Shown: piece after piece, positions 42,660 through 54,555 of the stretch | Layout of the letters: every line of letters begins with the position of its first letter | Position numbering within the stretch: position 1 is the first letter of the stretch | Assembly: GCA_015179025.1 (NCBI GenBank) | Contig: WHUX01000134.1 | Location: 1 to 64,000 of the forward strand | From: Terfezia claveryi | Taxonomy: Eukaryota > Ascomycota > Pezizomycetes > Pezizales > Pezizaceae | Reading direction: 5' to 3' | DNA: 64,000 nt | The notes under the pieces: generated by a model | The model's input: the letters and a program-made list of their open reading frames with translations, nothing else | Databases searched by the model: none | Told to the model about the DNA's origin: nothing | Translations under genes and position numbers: made by a program

Positions 42660-45600
42660 GTGTATCTAGAACATGTAGGAGAACTCATATAGATCACTGG
42701 GTATTTATCTTGATGGCTAGAAGTATAACCCCCTCTCCTGAGGCTATAATAAACCCTATAGGTAACAACCATGTAATATGTACATATCAGAGCTCTACAC
42801 AGCCCCCACATATGTTAGTGTATCCCTCAATATGTACAGTACATTTACTGTATCTACCATAGCTAACACGATCCTTGCTCCAGACTCTACTTACATATCG
42901 CTTCAGTTACCTCTAACTATATAGCTCTGGCTTGTATAAGTTGGACCGTGCGTTATTTCATTTTGACAGATACTGTGGCCGGGTTGAGGCTGTACCTACC
43001 AGTACGTACGTACATGATGCGTTCCTCCCTTTCTTCCCCCCCCCCCTCCCCTCCCCCAACCTTTCAGGCTTCTTTTCAGATGCTTTACATAGTCGCAGAT
43101 CGCCAGTTTGTGTACATATATATCTACACTAGCTTCAAGACTTACATATATTTGGGGCTTAGACGGGAACAATAACGCTGCGCCTACGTCGATATATGCA
43201 ATGCCGCACGCTCACATTTTGATATATATATATAGAAATATAGAACGAAATACTAGGTATAAGGTATACGTACCTATATCAGCACGGATATTTCATTCGC
43301 CTGGATTTCCCATGTCCTGGCCGCCTACCTTAGTCTGATTGCGCAATTGCATGCAAGGGCGCCTTTGATGGAATCGTTTGTAAACCAGAGATGATATAAG
43401 CGTTAGTGGCTTGTTGTATATCGTCTTGCTAGTCCGAGTTGATCTTCTGCAGGATTGCACTGCCTCGAGCTCGAGGCAATATGTCGGATACCGGTCACCT
43501 GGATTCAAATCCTTGTGACGACTTACCTGTATCCAACATATACCGACTGCAACAGAGTTAAACCCCGACAGTTCGTCTTCTTCTCTGGAATATATGCTCA
43601 GATGCAATATGCGCAGGACACCAGGTAATTATGGGCATATATATTTATTATGGAATGCATATATTATTATTATCTCAACCCACCCCCTTAGTTGTATGTG
43701 CGTACCTATATATCCGAGTTTCTACCTATATCGCAATGAAACCCAGACAGGTTCCAACTCGACCAATGCATTATAAATAGTCTGGCTTGTTCAAAACTTA
43801 CCAGGAATTGTTATTTCGAAAAATTAAATAGAACCTACGATATTGCAAGTAAATAATATCTGCAATCTAATGAATCATTTCAAAAACAGATAATTTCAAA
43901 CCAACATCCCAAATCCATGGGATATTAGATCATAGGACATACGCTGTAGGCCCCTAGAGGGAGGAACTTATCACCACCTAGATTGATAACTTTGATCTGC
44001 ATGCAACCGGGTAGAATTAAGCCCCAACAACAGTTGAGCAACGTAAGGGGCCACCAACTCAGAACGGAGCTGCAAGTGCTGCCTGTATTGTCATTCACAG
44101 ACCTGCATAGAGCCAGTATGAGACCTTACAAGATAATCTCCGCTCCCCAAGTTAGCCTGGAGCTTGAATGATTCTCCATTATGGTGACATTCACCATTTG
44201 CCCGTTCTAGACACGTTTTATGGATCTTAAATCTCTTGGCTCCTGAGCGATCGGCATTCAAAGGCGCCTGGTACAAAGAGCGCTAGATTCGGCCTGGGTG
44301 ATCCCAGACATATGGTCTCCCATAAAACTCGTGTAGGGAGGTTCTGATGAGCAGTCACCAGAGATACTGCAGCAAGCAGAGCGTAGGCAAATACTCCAGT
44401 AATGCATGTTAAGAATTGATCAGGTGCACGGCTTACTCCTTCTGATACCGGTAATAAGGGTTATATTCTGAAGCTGAGAGCAGAAACTCAATATCTATAT
44501 TACAGCCTAACACACCCCATCCTCACCAGATTGCTACTCCATAATGAGTATTTGGCTCAATATTAGCCATAATCAATACGGAATACGGGTAGAGTATTTA
44601 AGTACGCGAATGCTCCTCGGAAATTCCAGTTGCACGGAATGCACCGGTTTGATGTTATTAATGTTCTGGAGCTTCAAAGGCTTTCCAGAACAAGAAGATC
44701 ATTCCGCTTGTAGATACCTCAGGAATTCTATGGGGCCCGAATCGAGTTTCTTTGGGTGAAATCTAGGGTATTTAATTTAGGATCATGGGCCAGGCTGTAC
44801 CGTATCGATATCTAAAATGTCAACAAATTATTACTTCATTTGCTCAGTGCCAAAGGCATATAAACCCTCATGTACTGGAAAGGCAATTCAAGAGGTTAAT
44901 AGAAAAGACCAATCAGTTAAACTGCAACATATATTGCAATGCCATTCGTTGAAAGCTTCCAGAGAACACCTACATAGGAGATTCCTAAGTTGACCATTGT
45001 ACATACTGTCACTGAGCAGTTACCAACTGTGTATGTATTCCTCAAGCTCTATGTAGCGCATTGCAAGTCAGATTTTAATCAAATTACTAGTGTGAAATCA
45101 ATTCAATCCAGTTCGAAAGGGCTGATTCTATGCCTCGGAATCCACCTTGGGTAGCGGTTAGGCTGAATCCGAGACCGTAGAGTCAGTCCTGCACCACCCA
45201 TAATTAGATTTAACTTGCCAGTAATATGGAATTGTTGAATAGGATCTGAAAAAGGTGAATGACAGCTGATACCAATGGCCATCATGTATCGCCGCCACTT
45301 GTGTCCTTGCCATTTTCGAAGGAATAAAAAAATTCAAACAGTAACTCAAACAGCATGATACCGTAAATATATATAGTGATAACGAAGATATGCAGAGCGC
45401 CGGAGCTTTTTGATCGTTTTTTCCACCTATGAAACAATTCCCTTCTGGTAGTGCACGGGTATAGGTACCTAGGTCTATGACGTTGTCCGAGAATGCCAAC
45501 AGGCTGAGGGACTTCCCATCCATTACCTGCATTAGACCTTGCTTCTACCATGTTTTCCGTACTCTATAGTTGTGATAAGCCAAATCCGAGCGCAGGTCGT

Positions 45601-46580
45601 CAATCAACCTATAAGTAGAAAGGCTACTAACACAAAAAAGGGCAAGATCTGAATTTTTGCCAGGACCAGTTTTCGCGATATTGGGTGAAACCAATTCATC
45701 CCAGCCTCGAGACTGAGTTCATCCCATCAACACGAGCTGGATGGTGTGTTGTTGGAACAGCCCATGCCAAACGCTACCAGGATAAGACAATGTAGAGGTA
45801 AGTTCGCCAAGCATTATTCATATCCCACGCATAAGCGACGCTTGCTGATGCTGGCCCTCACCCCACCGTGACGGCCCGTTGGTAGATCGGAGCTCAATAT
45901 TTAAGACAGAACCCACCAGATCTGTGATTTGCATTAGCATGAATGGATGAAAAGGAATTTTGTTCTTACCACGAGGCCAATGACAACCAATCAAATAGCA
46001 ATTTATATAAACCAAACCTTCATTCGATAGCTAGCCACAGAAAATTGGGCAGGCATTATACTCAGTTGATAGGTCTAATGACCTTTGTGATAAATTGAAA
46101 AAGTGATGTATCGGAAAAGTGAAAATTGATGTCAGCGTGCATATATGCCATTGGGGCATGCCTCCAGTTGATGAGTTGTTCCCAAGCCCCAGCTGTTACT
46201 AGAACGAATAGGAAACATCGCTCCCTACACGTAAAACGATTGTTGCCTTCATTCCGTCAACCAAATATTCTCTATGTTACAGAGTGGATGTTGCATCTGA
46301 ATACTTCTTATGCACTGTGAAGCGACAGACGAATTGTATAGGTCAAAGTTACAAATTCGAATATGATTCAAATTGAAAATTGGGCTCGAACACCAAAAGA
46401 ACAAAAGAATATCCCAGGCCCTACCGAAATGAGATGTGATAGGAAAATACTACAAATTTTGAATCGTTAATCGTAAAATCGTTTTCAGCAGGCAAAATAG
46501 TCCTCAAGGATTCATCCAACTGCAGGCTGAATGATTTTGAATTCTACCTAGGATCCTCTAGATCTACCATGATTTAGGGC
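42660..46580. other. Gene-free interval between the copia element and the 46.6-kb gene
   Basis: About 3.9 kb. Short frames only (none over 125 codons), with no family motif and no consistent coding bias. It contains small simple repeats (C run at about 43036-43046, TATATATA at 43221-43232). A tRNA-like T-loop word near 43500 was considered and rejected. I recognise no feature. Confidence 0.55.
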
Positions 46581-47864
46581 TCAACAAATAACCAATCCCT
46601 CCTTTTCCAGCCTCTCCAGTATCTCGCTTCTAAACACGGTAACTTTCCTTCTCCATTTTTGCCCTGTAACAGATTGACCCTGTTCAAATATCATCACGGG
46701 CTGAAACTCTGAGTGTGGCCGGCCACCAACCGTTTCCACACTCGATCCTACCTGCACTGGCACCTTTTGAACACCGTCGACCCCTGTATTAGTGTTCGTG
46801 TGGCCGGACGTAAGAACAGTATGTGGAGAAACTTCAGGTAAGGTAATCGACTGGGCCCGTTGATGTTGTCGGTTATGATCATGAGGTGCCTGGGGGTACC
46901 GCCTGGAATATCGATACGCCGTCACAGTGCTCGAAGGCTCTTCATTATGGCTGGGTAAGAGCGGAGTACCAGGCGTGGACCTTGTTTCTGGAGGAGTAAC
47001 TGGTCGTAGGGTTGGCAAGGGAAAATGGGTTGATGAAATATAGCTACTTTGGGCTTCAAGACCCATTGATGCATGAAAGGTTTGATATGCACCCGGTGTG
47101 GACAACGAGCGTTTGTGGCTCTTTAATTTCTTTATGCTGCTATCGTAGAAGCGGGACGAGAAAGGAGATGGAGGAGTGGACACGCTAGTACCTGGATGAG
47201 CTGGGCTGTACTGAAATCCTTCATCATGGTAGTTTGGGTTCTCTCCAAAATTATAGGTTTCTCGTGGTTTCAGTGGTCCAAGTCCTCGATGAGTAGCGTC
47301 GGTTAGTGCTAATGGCGGTAATTCTGGATAGCGTGTGTGTGTGGCGGCAGGGAGGGTAGGAGAACGATCTCCACATTCGCGCTTCCTTGACTCGCTCCAG
47401 TCGTTACTGCTTTCCCCAGATTTTATGCATCTATCCTTCCTGATTGCATCAATCCATATCCTATTTATCTTATCCCCTGGGACGCACGTTTGCTTCTCTT
47501 TTGCCTCGACCTTCTCTTCCCCATTTCTGACCAGATTTTGGCCAACTGGTGAACCTTTGTATTTCCTATCTTTTCTCTTTTCTTTAATGCTCTTCGGCAT
47601 TCTGAGATGAAATATTATGCAAAGAATTCCTGCTCCAACAAAGATGTACCCCCCTAATTTGGTAGGATCACTGTTTTGCAATGTCTGGAAATCAGTATAC
47701 AAACTGAATATTGATATCGCGCTCCAAAAACCTTCTTCAGTGGCTGATGACCCTCCCAAAGGTAATGCAAAGGATGCTACAGGAAGTGCTGTAGCCACCA
47801 GGCAAAGCAGGAGGAAGGCTATAAAGTTGAGGTAGAGTCGATGATTAATCCTGGCAAGTATCAT
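46581..47864 (-). CDS. Hypothetical membrane protein, 427 residues
   Basis: An uninterrupted frame from ATG 47864. There are two hydrophobic segments: residues about 12-36 (LNFIAFLLLCLVATALPVAS, which could be a signal anchor) and about 71-88 (LGGYIFVGAGILCIIFHL). A basic stretch follows (MPKSIKEKRKDRKYKG). The rest, about 100-427, is hydrophilic, rich in Pro, Ser, Thr and Tyr, and probably disordered and cytosolic, ending in a short helical part (WRRKVTVFRSEILERLEKEG). The plan of N-terminal membrane segments plus a long Pro/Ser-rich tail recalls PalI/SUR7-type fungal proteins, but the four-helix pattern and motifs of those are not present, so I leave the function open. No neighbour within 3 kb gives a hint. 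Confidence 0.7.
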   Translation of the reverse strand: MILARINHRLYLNFIAFLLLCLVATALPVASFALPLGGSSATEEGFWSAISIFSLYTDFQTLQNSDPTKLGGYIFVGAGILCIIFHLRMPKSIKEKRKDRKYKGSPVGQNLVRNGEEKVEAKEKQTCVPGDKINRIWIDAIRKDRCIKSGESSNDWSESRKRECGDRSPTLPAATHTRYPELPPLALTDATHRGLGPLKPRETYNFGENPNYHDEGFQYSPAHPGTSVSTPPSPFSSRFYDSSIKKLKSHKRSLSTPGAYQTFHASMGLEAQSSYISSTHFPLPTLRPVTPPETRSTPGTPLLPSHNEEPSSTVTAYRYSRRYPQAPHDHNRQHQRAQSITLPEVSPHTVLTSGHTNTNTGVDGVQKVPVQVGSSVETVGGRPHSEFQPVMIFEQGQSVTGQKWRRKVTVFRSEILERLEKEGLVIC

Positions 47865-50800
47865 GAGTATACTTCACCTAGACAGCCAAGGGCCGTGTGA
47901 AACCTTGGGTGAATTAGGCGTGTATGACTGAATGGAAACAGTTCGACAATCGATCTTTGCGAAAGTTGTTATGAGTCTGAATGCAATCCCATTATATTAG
48001 CAATCCTTCGAATCTGGTTGATGAAAAGAACTTTGTCGATGTGTACATGGCCAGAACGCAGCCCCTTTGCCAAACTTACACAGAGACCTTGTTTTCAATT
48101 TTAAATGTCTAGTATCAAGCACTATTGGAAGATGAGAAGCTCAAATTACCTGGTGTGCAATACGACAGGAGCCGTAATAAAATCTCGGTCAGGATGTAAG
48201 TATAGAGGTTTAGTCTGCTCCGGTACCGGTTGGCACAATGACAGATTGCCGTTTGGGAAACTGAACGATTGCACTTCTAGTTATGACTAGATGTATACTG
48301 AAAGGAGGTGTTTCTTCGCCCGAGGTTGAATAGAGCAGTTGCAACAGACCCTTAAGTAATTGTGCACTGGTACCGGTATATCTCTAAAGTGCCCGCTGCT
48401 GTCAGAGCGGTCCTGAAAATGACCACACTATAGTTACGATCCCAGCCTAGCACTAAATGAATAAAACGAATATCTGCAATCAAGAATGGTATACTGAGGA
48501 CGTAGTAGGGGAGGTAGCCGGCTAGGCGGGGGGGTTGGCTCTACTTATGGTACGTAGCCTATGCAACCTTTTGCTTCTATCCTATGCACGCTACGCTTGC
48601 ATGGAATATGCTATATCAATCGAAGCGAACAGTGCGGGGTTTCACACCCTCCGTGTATCCTCTGCGTACGCCCATCGAATTTCAGCTGAGAATGGTGTTG
48701 TTGACGGAAATTCCATGTGGGGGCGGTAGTCTCGTGCCGGGGGCGGAGGCTATCAACATAGCCCAACACATCAGTTTTTAATCAAGACAGCTAGTTGATC
48801 CACGATAGTTTGATATGAGAGTGTAAGAAAATTGTCCAGATCCGTTGAAGACTTACGAGGGAGGTAGGTGCGCGTCGCCATCGTTCAGTTTCTAAGTAGC
48901 AGTTTTATACACTATAGCCGAACGGACAGCGAGATTCCATGGTGGCCAACGGACTTGTAGACATGATTCGGAAAGATCTTTAACCCATGGTGGCGATACC
49001 CCAATGCGTTACGTGGACGTAATCTGGAGGCACTGGAACTTAGTAAGTAGTGTTCCTAGCAAATATTAATGATTCGGTCGGACAGCTCACAGAGCTTAGT
49101 AAACATCTGGATACTTTACCTTTGCCCTCCGGAGCCAGTTGTTTACTCTGGTTCCCATCTTTGAAATTGAGCTGAGTTGTCCATACACAAACCTGTCTTC
49201 GAAGCAGGAAGCTAATCCTGTTTTCTCAGAGTCCAACCGAATCCTCAGCAAATATTCCCGGGTTGAGGACTAGGGTTCAGAGCTCAAGCTTGAGGATCGC
49301 CATCTTCGAGAACCCCACACCCCAATCCATGGTGCTTATTTTGACCCTGGAGACGCTTGACAGATGCACAGCATGTCTTTATGGCACTCCATTGCTGGTA
49401 ATTCATAACCGCACCCCACACCTTCCAGGATACGGGAGGGGAGGGGAGCGGCACCTCTCAGCTCTAGAATGACTACATCAGGTCTTGGATACTAACTACA
49501 GAGGTAGGGCATATCGATATATATTTACTCGATTAGCATTGATCTACCTAACCCAACGGCGATTGTGCATATGCATAATAAGGCACAGAAACCATATGTT
49601 GTCAGTTGGCATCTCGCTTTGGACCTCTCCATAGGTCTCGCTCTGCAAACTCAATAATTCTTGAAATGGTGCGTGGTTGCAGCTCGAAGCATGGAAGCAA
49701 CGTGCCAACCAGACTAGGAAGCAACCAAACACGACAGGCCCTCCTCACAACCCTTGTTTAGTCTCTTATCTTTCGCCCTAGTCTGAAGTTTCCATTTGGT
49801 GAAGCAATTTTGTTCAGGTGCGAAATGCTCCGCCACCGCTGAACGGCAGGCGATCATGAGAATCCTACCTAACCAGACTAAAATCAACTACTAACTACGC
49901 AAACGAAGACGGCAACCGAACTATAAACAGCGAATTGCTTTGCCCCACCAACCAGACTACTGAGATATGAATTAAGTTAAAATGGTTTGTACTTACGCAC
50001 AGAGTAGTGCAATGTAATATTGGGATGCTTAAATATGGGCGTATGCGTATGCAGTGGGCAGTGCAATTTATTACCGTACAGGCCCACCCCTATTTACAGT
50101 ACTCAGAAAGTGTCTGATACAATCATAGATTCCAAACTAGGACCTATTCTGGTTAACTAGGACCTTGTAGCACCCCTATGGTATCAAGTAGGGCTATGCT
50201 TTATGCTTAGTATTTAATGTCCCCCAGAAAGGCGGTGTCAACTGGAATTGAATCACAAAGTTGATATTTAATTAGACCTCACAATCCTATACCTAGCTCC
50301 TTACCAGGTAGGCGCTGCCAAACCGTGGTATGGGCAACAAACCTAAAGGTCCCATGAGGCTATGGCCATGTACATATCTGTGAGTCGCTACGTAGGTATG
50401 ATGTACCGTACCACTACGACCAAAACGACTGATTTTTTGACACTTTGTGCTACTGGGAGAAGCTTTCTCACGTACGGTACTTATGTCTTGGGCGCAGGGC
50501 AATTCAAGATGAACGGATCAAGGCGCTAGGCTCTGGACAGGACGCATGCGCCGTCCCGTGTTGGTTTCTTTGTGACGGCGGACATATCAGCTGATCTCAT
50601 GTTACACGAGGCCGAAACCGATACCATTCTAGTGAGGTATGAATGGTAAACACCACGCCTACCAGCTTAATTATCGACGGGATACCTTGAAATTCTTCTG
50701 AATCTGATCACAATCCGTTGACATGGTCATCCTTGAGACGGTGTCGCCTAGGAGTCGAAGTAATCACAAATAAGAAATAAGTTCTAGGTTCTACTATATT

Positions 50801-51602
50801 CATCAATGCAATCTATTTCCCGCAGTTGAGTTCTCAAGAGCTGAATCTCAGCTGTGTACTGTATCTACCACCGCGCACAGGAAGTACCGGATGATCGTCT
50901 CGTCAATGCGGTGTTCTAGCCTTCGAAGCAATGGAATCTTCAAATTACATTTATTAAGTAACTCCGATCTCGACCTGCAACTAGTGGCCTGTGATGGTAC
51001 TCGCGGGAGCGTCCCAGAAGGACAATCTCCGGATTGAAGCGGCCGGAAAACTAAAGTTCTAAATTTAGTGATATAGGGATGGAAGGTCAAGGTGATGTGG
51101 AAATCTGAATTGTTGATTTGGAACATTAGGTTAATATATTCATAGTTGAAACGAGACACTAAGGAAAACCAGCGCGCTTCCCAGAGTACGTTATAAGCGT
51201 TCATGTTCAACAAGTCGGCGAGTATTCACCATGAGAATGTCAATCATTGAAGCAAAATGAAGCGAAATTAATCCCAATCAAAACGGGTTTGGAAATCCGG
51301 CCCCGCACCCAATGCCGACCCTGATCTGAGTATTCCCCCTCCCCTATCAACCCAACCCAACCCAACCCAACCCAATTTGATGGTCAAGTATAAGCAGACG
51401 AAAACCTAAGGCCGATAATATAGAACAGAAGGAATATTCGCTCTGTAGAGGACCAGGTCTCCTCTCTTGGACATCTCAGCTGTACAATATGCATGTCCAC
51501 GTGATAAATCCATACTATCATTATCTCAATAACAATGTCCCTCAACATGCTTATCCTCGCCGCAACACTATAGCGCCCCCAACTGCTTCCAGTTTAAAGG
51601 CT
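47865..51602. other. Gene-free interval
   Basis: About 3.7 kb without a credible gene. Copies of the ACCAGACTA word (see findings) occur at 49702-49717, 49871-49880 and 49946-49959. A five-copy CCCAA pentanucleotide run stands at about 51350-51375. The rest has no recognisable structure. Confidence 0.55.
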
Positions 51603-52313
51603 CTAACCATCATCATTTCGCCTTCTAGATATTGAATCCAACCGTCTTGGGGAAACAGGGGGCTCCGATCCAACAGCAGAAATTGATGTCTCGGCATTGG
51701 ACTGACGGTCGTCGAATGTGTTCGACTCTGGAGTAACCCTTGACACAGGCGACGTGGGACGTCTCACCGACCGGATAGTGTCGCTAGGCCCAGCTGCCAC
51801 CAACTCAGGAGCCCTCAGCTCGAAGTGCCTCTGCGGCCTGGGGCTGACAATCTTACGATTCATATCTTGATCTCTCCGGTGGTCATGGAATCGTTCAGGG
51901 AGTTGCGGGGAGTTGGATGGAGCAGAACGAGGTCTCCATACTCCTGTGCTACCCGCGGCGTATGGAGGTGGTGGGGGCTGTGCGTAAGGAAAGAAGTCAT
52001 GCGCACACTCATCATGAGCAGCTAGTCGATTCCCAATAAACTTTGATTCTACTACATATTGACCATCTTCACCATCACTCCGCCGGACGTCATTATTTGT
52101 TCCATCGTATGTCAGACCAAACATTGCCCATATCCTTCTTTTATTCTCCAGTTCTTGTTGGTCTCTCCCCTGATATCGTTCTGACCAGTTGCGATGGCTT
52201 TTCTTTGCCTTAACCCTTTGGCGAACTTGTGTGACCACGAGGCAGAAGATGAAAAGGCTTGAAAAGACGCCTAGAAGTACTACCGCAATGATCTGAGCTG
52301 TACCCATTGCCAT
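51603..52313 (-). CDS. Hypothetical single-pass membrane protein, 236 residues
   Basis: From ATG 52313: residues 1-6, then a transmembrane segment at about 7-29 (QIIAVVLLGVFSSLFIFCLV), then a basic stop-transfer region (RQRVKAKKSHRNW). The remaining 190 residues are hydrophilic with Pro-rich (AQPPPPPYAAGS) and Arg/Ser-rich stretches and look disordered. No cleavable signal is evident, so the orientation would be N-out/C-in by the positive-inside rule. No family is recognised. The open frame is clean and its codon use is more even than surrounding chance frames, which is the main support for a real gene. Confidence 0.55.
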   Translation of the reverse strand: MAMGTAQIIAVVLLGVFSSLFIFCLVVTQVRQRVKAKKSHRNWSERYQGRDQQELENKRRIWAMFGLTYDGTNNDVRRSDGEDGQYVVESKFIGNRLAAHDECAHDFFPYAQPPPPPYAAGSTGVWRPRSAPSNSPQLPERFHDHRRDQDMNRKIVSPRPQRHFELRAPELVAAGPSDTIRSVRRPTSPVSRVTPESNTFDDRQSNAETSISAVGSEPPVSPRRLDSISRRRNDDG

Positions 52314-53398
52314 TTGGGGCAGGCTTTTGACTTTTCAGAGGGAGAGTGCTCTTAGCCCTGAATGAAGCAAGGGAGATTCGAATCAGCTAAGAGGTGTGCT
52401 TTGCCGATTGAAGTGTGATTGTCAAGGTGAGTTTGCCTTCAAGCCGTGGAATGCTGCTTTGATGTGCCTCACTAAAAGCTAATAGTAGGTTTGTATGTGC
52501 CACATTTGACCTTGGCTCTTGAATATATCCTACAGAATATTAGTATCCACTGACGAAAGAATAATTCCCATATAGAGAGGTCATGTTTATCGAAAGTTGT
52601 TTCATATACACACTCACAGGCTGTATAGGTAATCCCCCAATGTTGACTGATTGCCAGATACCCTTTACCCTTGAGAGTAGACAGCCGTCAGTTTTGACGA
52701 GCTTCTGCACTGATTCCTCGAGATGGGATATAGCCCCGAGCTATATTCCCCGAATAAACTGCCTATTTATGTTGGGGGGCTCTACAGGTTTTCAGACAAT
52801 GTGATCGATCTTTTCTACGGATTAGGCTATACTAAATGATTACGTGCCTGCTGGAGGTAGTTGGGTGGTGTGCCTAGGCGAACGCATGATTGACTATATT
52901 TAACCTATCCTATCCTATCCGCACTTAGTAAATGTGAAGGCTGCAAAAGAATCGCAGAGATACAGGCCATCGACATATCGATTGTGAGTAAGAAGCAATT
53001 CATCGTCTTAGGATTGAAGTGACAACAGCCAGTTCGGCGTGCCTATCCACCTACGACCGAGGAACGAGTACCCGTGGCATAACCTAGGACACGAGACCTT
53101 TACAATTCATGCCAGTGGACGCAGCAAGAACACGATCTTAGTTGGTTTTGGTACCTCTCTAGGTTCCGCATACGCCAAGGGAGAAGTGAAGATTAAGTCA
53201 TCATCGAGTGTCAAAACAAAATGGTCTCGAATTGAGACATTCCGTAATGCAGAAGTATTTCACATGAGACAACAATCCCTCCAGATTCAGCCAGATTATG
53301 ATATATATAAGGAACAGGAAAGTGGGGTTGACGTACACTAGGTTATCGATAGATCTCCGTTGGATGAGAGAATGTCTTAAACGTAGCGTGGTTAACAG

Positions 53399-53461
53399 TA
53401 GTCTGGTTGAACTAACCCTCGCAGAGCCTTGGGACTCGCAACGAGACTGCCAACCAGACTA
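53399..53461. repeat. Miniature inverted pair with TAGTCTGGTTG ends
   Basis: TAGTCTGGTTG (53399-53409) and CAACCAGACTA (53451-53461) are perfect inverted repeats. If the outer TA at each side is the target duplication, the element is only 59 bp. Confidence 0.5.
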
Positions 53462-54007
53462 AACGAGACGCACTTGAATATAAGAAACCCCTGTGGCCTC
53501 GCTATCCAGCGTCCACGTTACCTCGCCTTGTTTTTTCCACGTTACCTCACCTTGTTTGTGCTACTGCTCCCCTGTATGTACTACGTAACACAAGCCTTAG
53601 ACAAAGAGCTTGGCAATTGCAACTGCTATTTTTAACTTACACTTGTGCTTGTGATTGGTCCTAGGCAGCGAGCTTGTAGAATTCCAAGAACCTGTTTTCC
53701 TTTAGTTCTGGTTGGTACAAAGTACGCCTTATCATGTTGACCTAAACTAGTTGACGTACGCACATACCTGATCCGACAACCGGACTACGCTTGGCTATAT
53801 TCAGCATGTACAAATCACAACTGATAGAGGAATAGGTATATCAAATGAGTGTGGCTACCTACCGCTTGTGTGCATAAATTTATATGTACGTATATATAAT
53901 CACTTGTGAATTCAAACATTCGATAAAGCAAGGACCATCGTTAGTATCCTGAGATAACATTAGTGATTACCCTGAGCCTTTTCAAACAATTTTTTTCCTT
54001 CATTTAG

Positions 54008-54008
54008 G

Positions 54009-54037
<29 letters not shown>
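54008..54037. repeat. A homopolymer of about 30 bases
   Basis: An uninterrupted run of A of about 30 bases following TTCATTTAGG. It could be the tail of a retroposed sequence or simple slippage; the upstream sequence is not recognisable as a LINE or SINE. Confidence 0.8.
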
Positions 54038-54039
<2 letters not shown>

Positions 54040-54216
54040 TATTATTCGTATGCCGTCCTGCATCAAAGGGCCTCGACTGGATTCAAGGTACCACGTACAA
54101 GGTGGTGTGCATGACCAGTACTTGTTTGTGGCTAGAGCTCCCCTGGCTTCGATGGGTTCACAACTAGCGTTTCTTGCAGCACGTGCGCATACGCTGAGGG
54201 AAGGGGAAGAACTACT

Positions 54217-54414
54217 TAGTCTGGCTTGCACTAGCCCCTCCTTAAGGGGGGAAGAACTTGGTCATGGCTAGTCTGGTTGGCACGGTCATGGCACACGACA
54301 TCGATGCCTTGCCAGACAGGCACGTGCACGCCCTGCGCAGTATGAATACACCACGATTGCTCGTTTCTCAAATAAGGTTAAAAATGTACCGAGGGGCTAG
54401 TGCAAGCCAGACTA
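54217..54414. mobile_element. MITE with 24-bp perfect terminal inverted repeats
   Basis: The left end is TAGTCTGGCTTGCACTAGCC followed by CCTC (54217-54240). The right end, 54391-54414, is its exact reverse complement. The outermost TA on each side fits a TA target duplication, which would make the element 194 bp (54219-54412), as in Tc1/mariner-type MITEs. It has no coding capacity. An internal TAGTCTGGTTGGCACGGTCA copy (54270) shows a related end nested within. Confidence 0.8.
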
Positions 54415-54555
54415 GTTAAATGCACCTAATTTCTTGTGCAATTTCTATACGGCTACTGATTTTCGTAGTCCTGGTTGGCACAACGAGGTGATTTTCGTAA
54501 GGTGAAGGAATGGATTGATATACAGCACGTCAAACATCACTAATAATGTTAACAG

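Noticed and set aside
43465..43530. tRNA-like T-loop word GGATTCAAATCC
   Set aside because: The flanking stems do not pair as a T arm, and no D arm, anticodon arm or acceptor stem could be placed.
54008..54037. A run as the poly-A tail of a LINE or SINE
   Set aside because: No promoter-like, tRNA-like or reverse-transcriptase sequence stands upstream, and no flanking duplication was found.
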